Assembly (NCBI GenBank): GCA_031553075.1
Contig: JAVBLX010000185.1
Location: 1 to 14,622, forward strand
Length of the DNA stretch: 14,622 nt
Origin: DIGJ01 sp031553075
GTDB lineage: Bacteria; Bacillota; Clostridia; Lachnospirales; Lachnospiraceae
Direction of reading: 5' to 3'
Both the position numbers and the translations under genes were made by a program. How positions within the stretch are numbered: the first letter of the stretch is position 1; each line of letters begins with the position of its first letter. The notes below the pieces were generated by a model. That model made no database searches and was not told the DNA's origin. It saw only the letters and a list, made by a program, of their open reading frames with translations. Shown piece after piece: positions 14,604 through 14,622 of the stretch.

Positions 14604-14622
14604 GACCACTAAGGATTTCTTC

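Noticed and set aside
1..14622. CRISPR array, tRNA, rRNA or complete insertion sequence
   Set aside because: No regularly spaced repeats, no tRNA cloverleaf, no transposase frame with terminal repeats was seen.

Overview
The window looks like an AT-rich Clostridia chromosome segment, most probably from a gut Lachnospiraceae. Reasons: a DUF4317-type protein (a family I know mainly from Lachnospiraceae and relatives), strong GGAGG-type ribosome sites, TTGaca/TATAAT promoters, short hairpin terminators, and an intracellular GH42 + GH35 beta-galactosidase pair. All assignments come from reading motifs; nothing was searched against a database.

Layout. Positions 1-500 hold the decayed 3' end of an unidentified minus-strand gene with its terminator, then nested inverted repeats. 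On the plus strand follow a short DUF4317 protein (678-1319) and a secreted leucine-rich-repeat protein (1513-3276). The rest is on the minus strand. Reading 5' to 3' in that direction (high to low coordinates): an AAA_14/DUF4143 ATPase (14526-13300); a relic zone (13269-12364) with a small broken ORF, a RhuM-type fragment, a small membrane-protein gene interrupted by two in-frame TAA codons, and an internally deleted GH3 glycosidase; a two-gene operon for GH42 and GH35 glycosidases (12083-7678); a Schlafen AlbA_2/GHKL-type ATPase/winged-helix protein (7361-5850) with a possible small downstream ORF; and a membrane diguanylate cyclase with two extracytoplasmic solute-binding domains (5517-3331).

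How the parts relate. GH42 and GH35 are translationally close (14-nt gap) and have no signal peptides, so they probably hydrolyse imported galactosides in the cytoplasm; no transporter is in the window. The GH3 relic just upstream, with its terminator still in place, suggests a formerly larger glycosidase locus. The LRR protein and the diguanylate cyclase both face the outside but are convergent and separately transcribed. The AlbA_2 protein and the AAA_14 ATPase are orphan accessory genes of types often seen in mobile or defence-rich regions; the decayed genes beside the ATPase fit an accessory-gene turnover zone.

I found no convincing complete new system. The most interesting signals are the hairpin that could couple translation of the ATPase to a following small ORF, the chain of relics behind it, the heptad-repeat linker with an exact 12-bp duplication in the AlbA_2 protein, and the small ORF overlapping the GH42 start.
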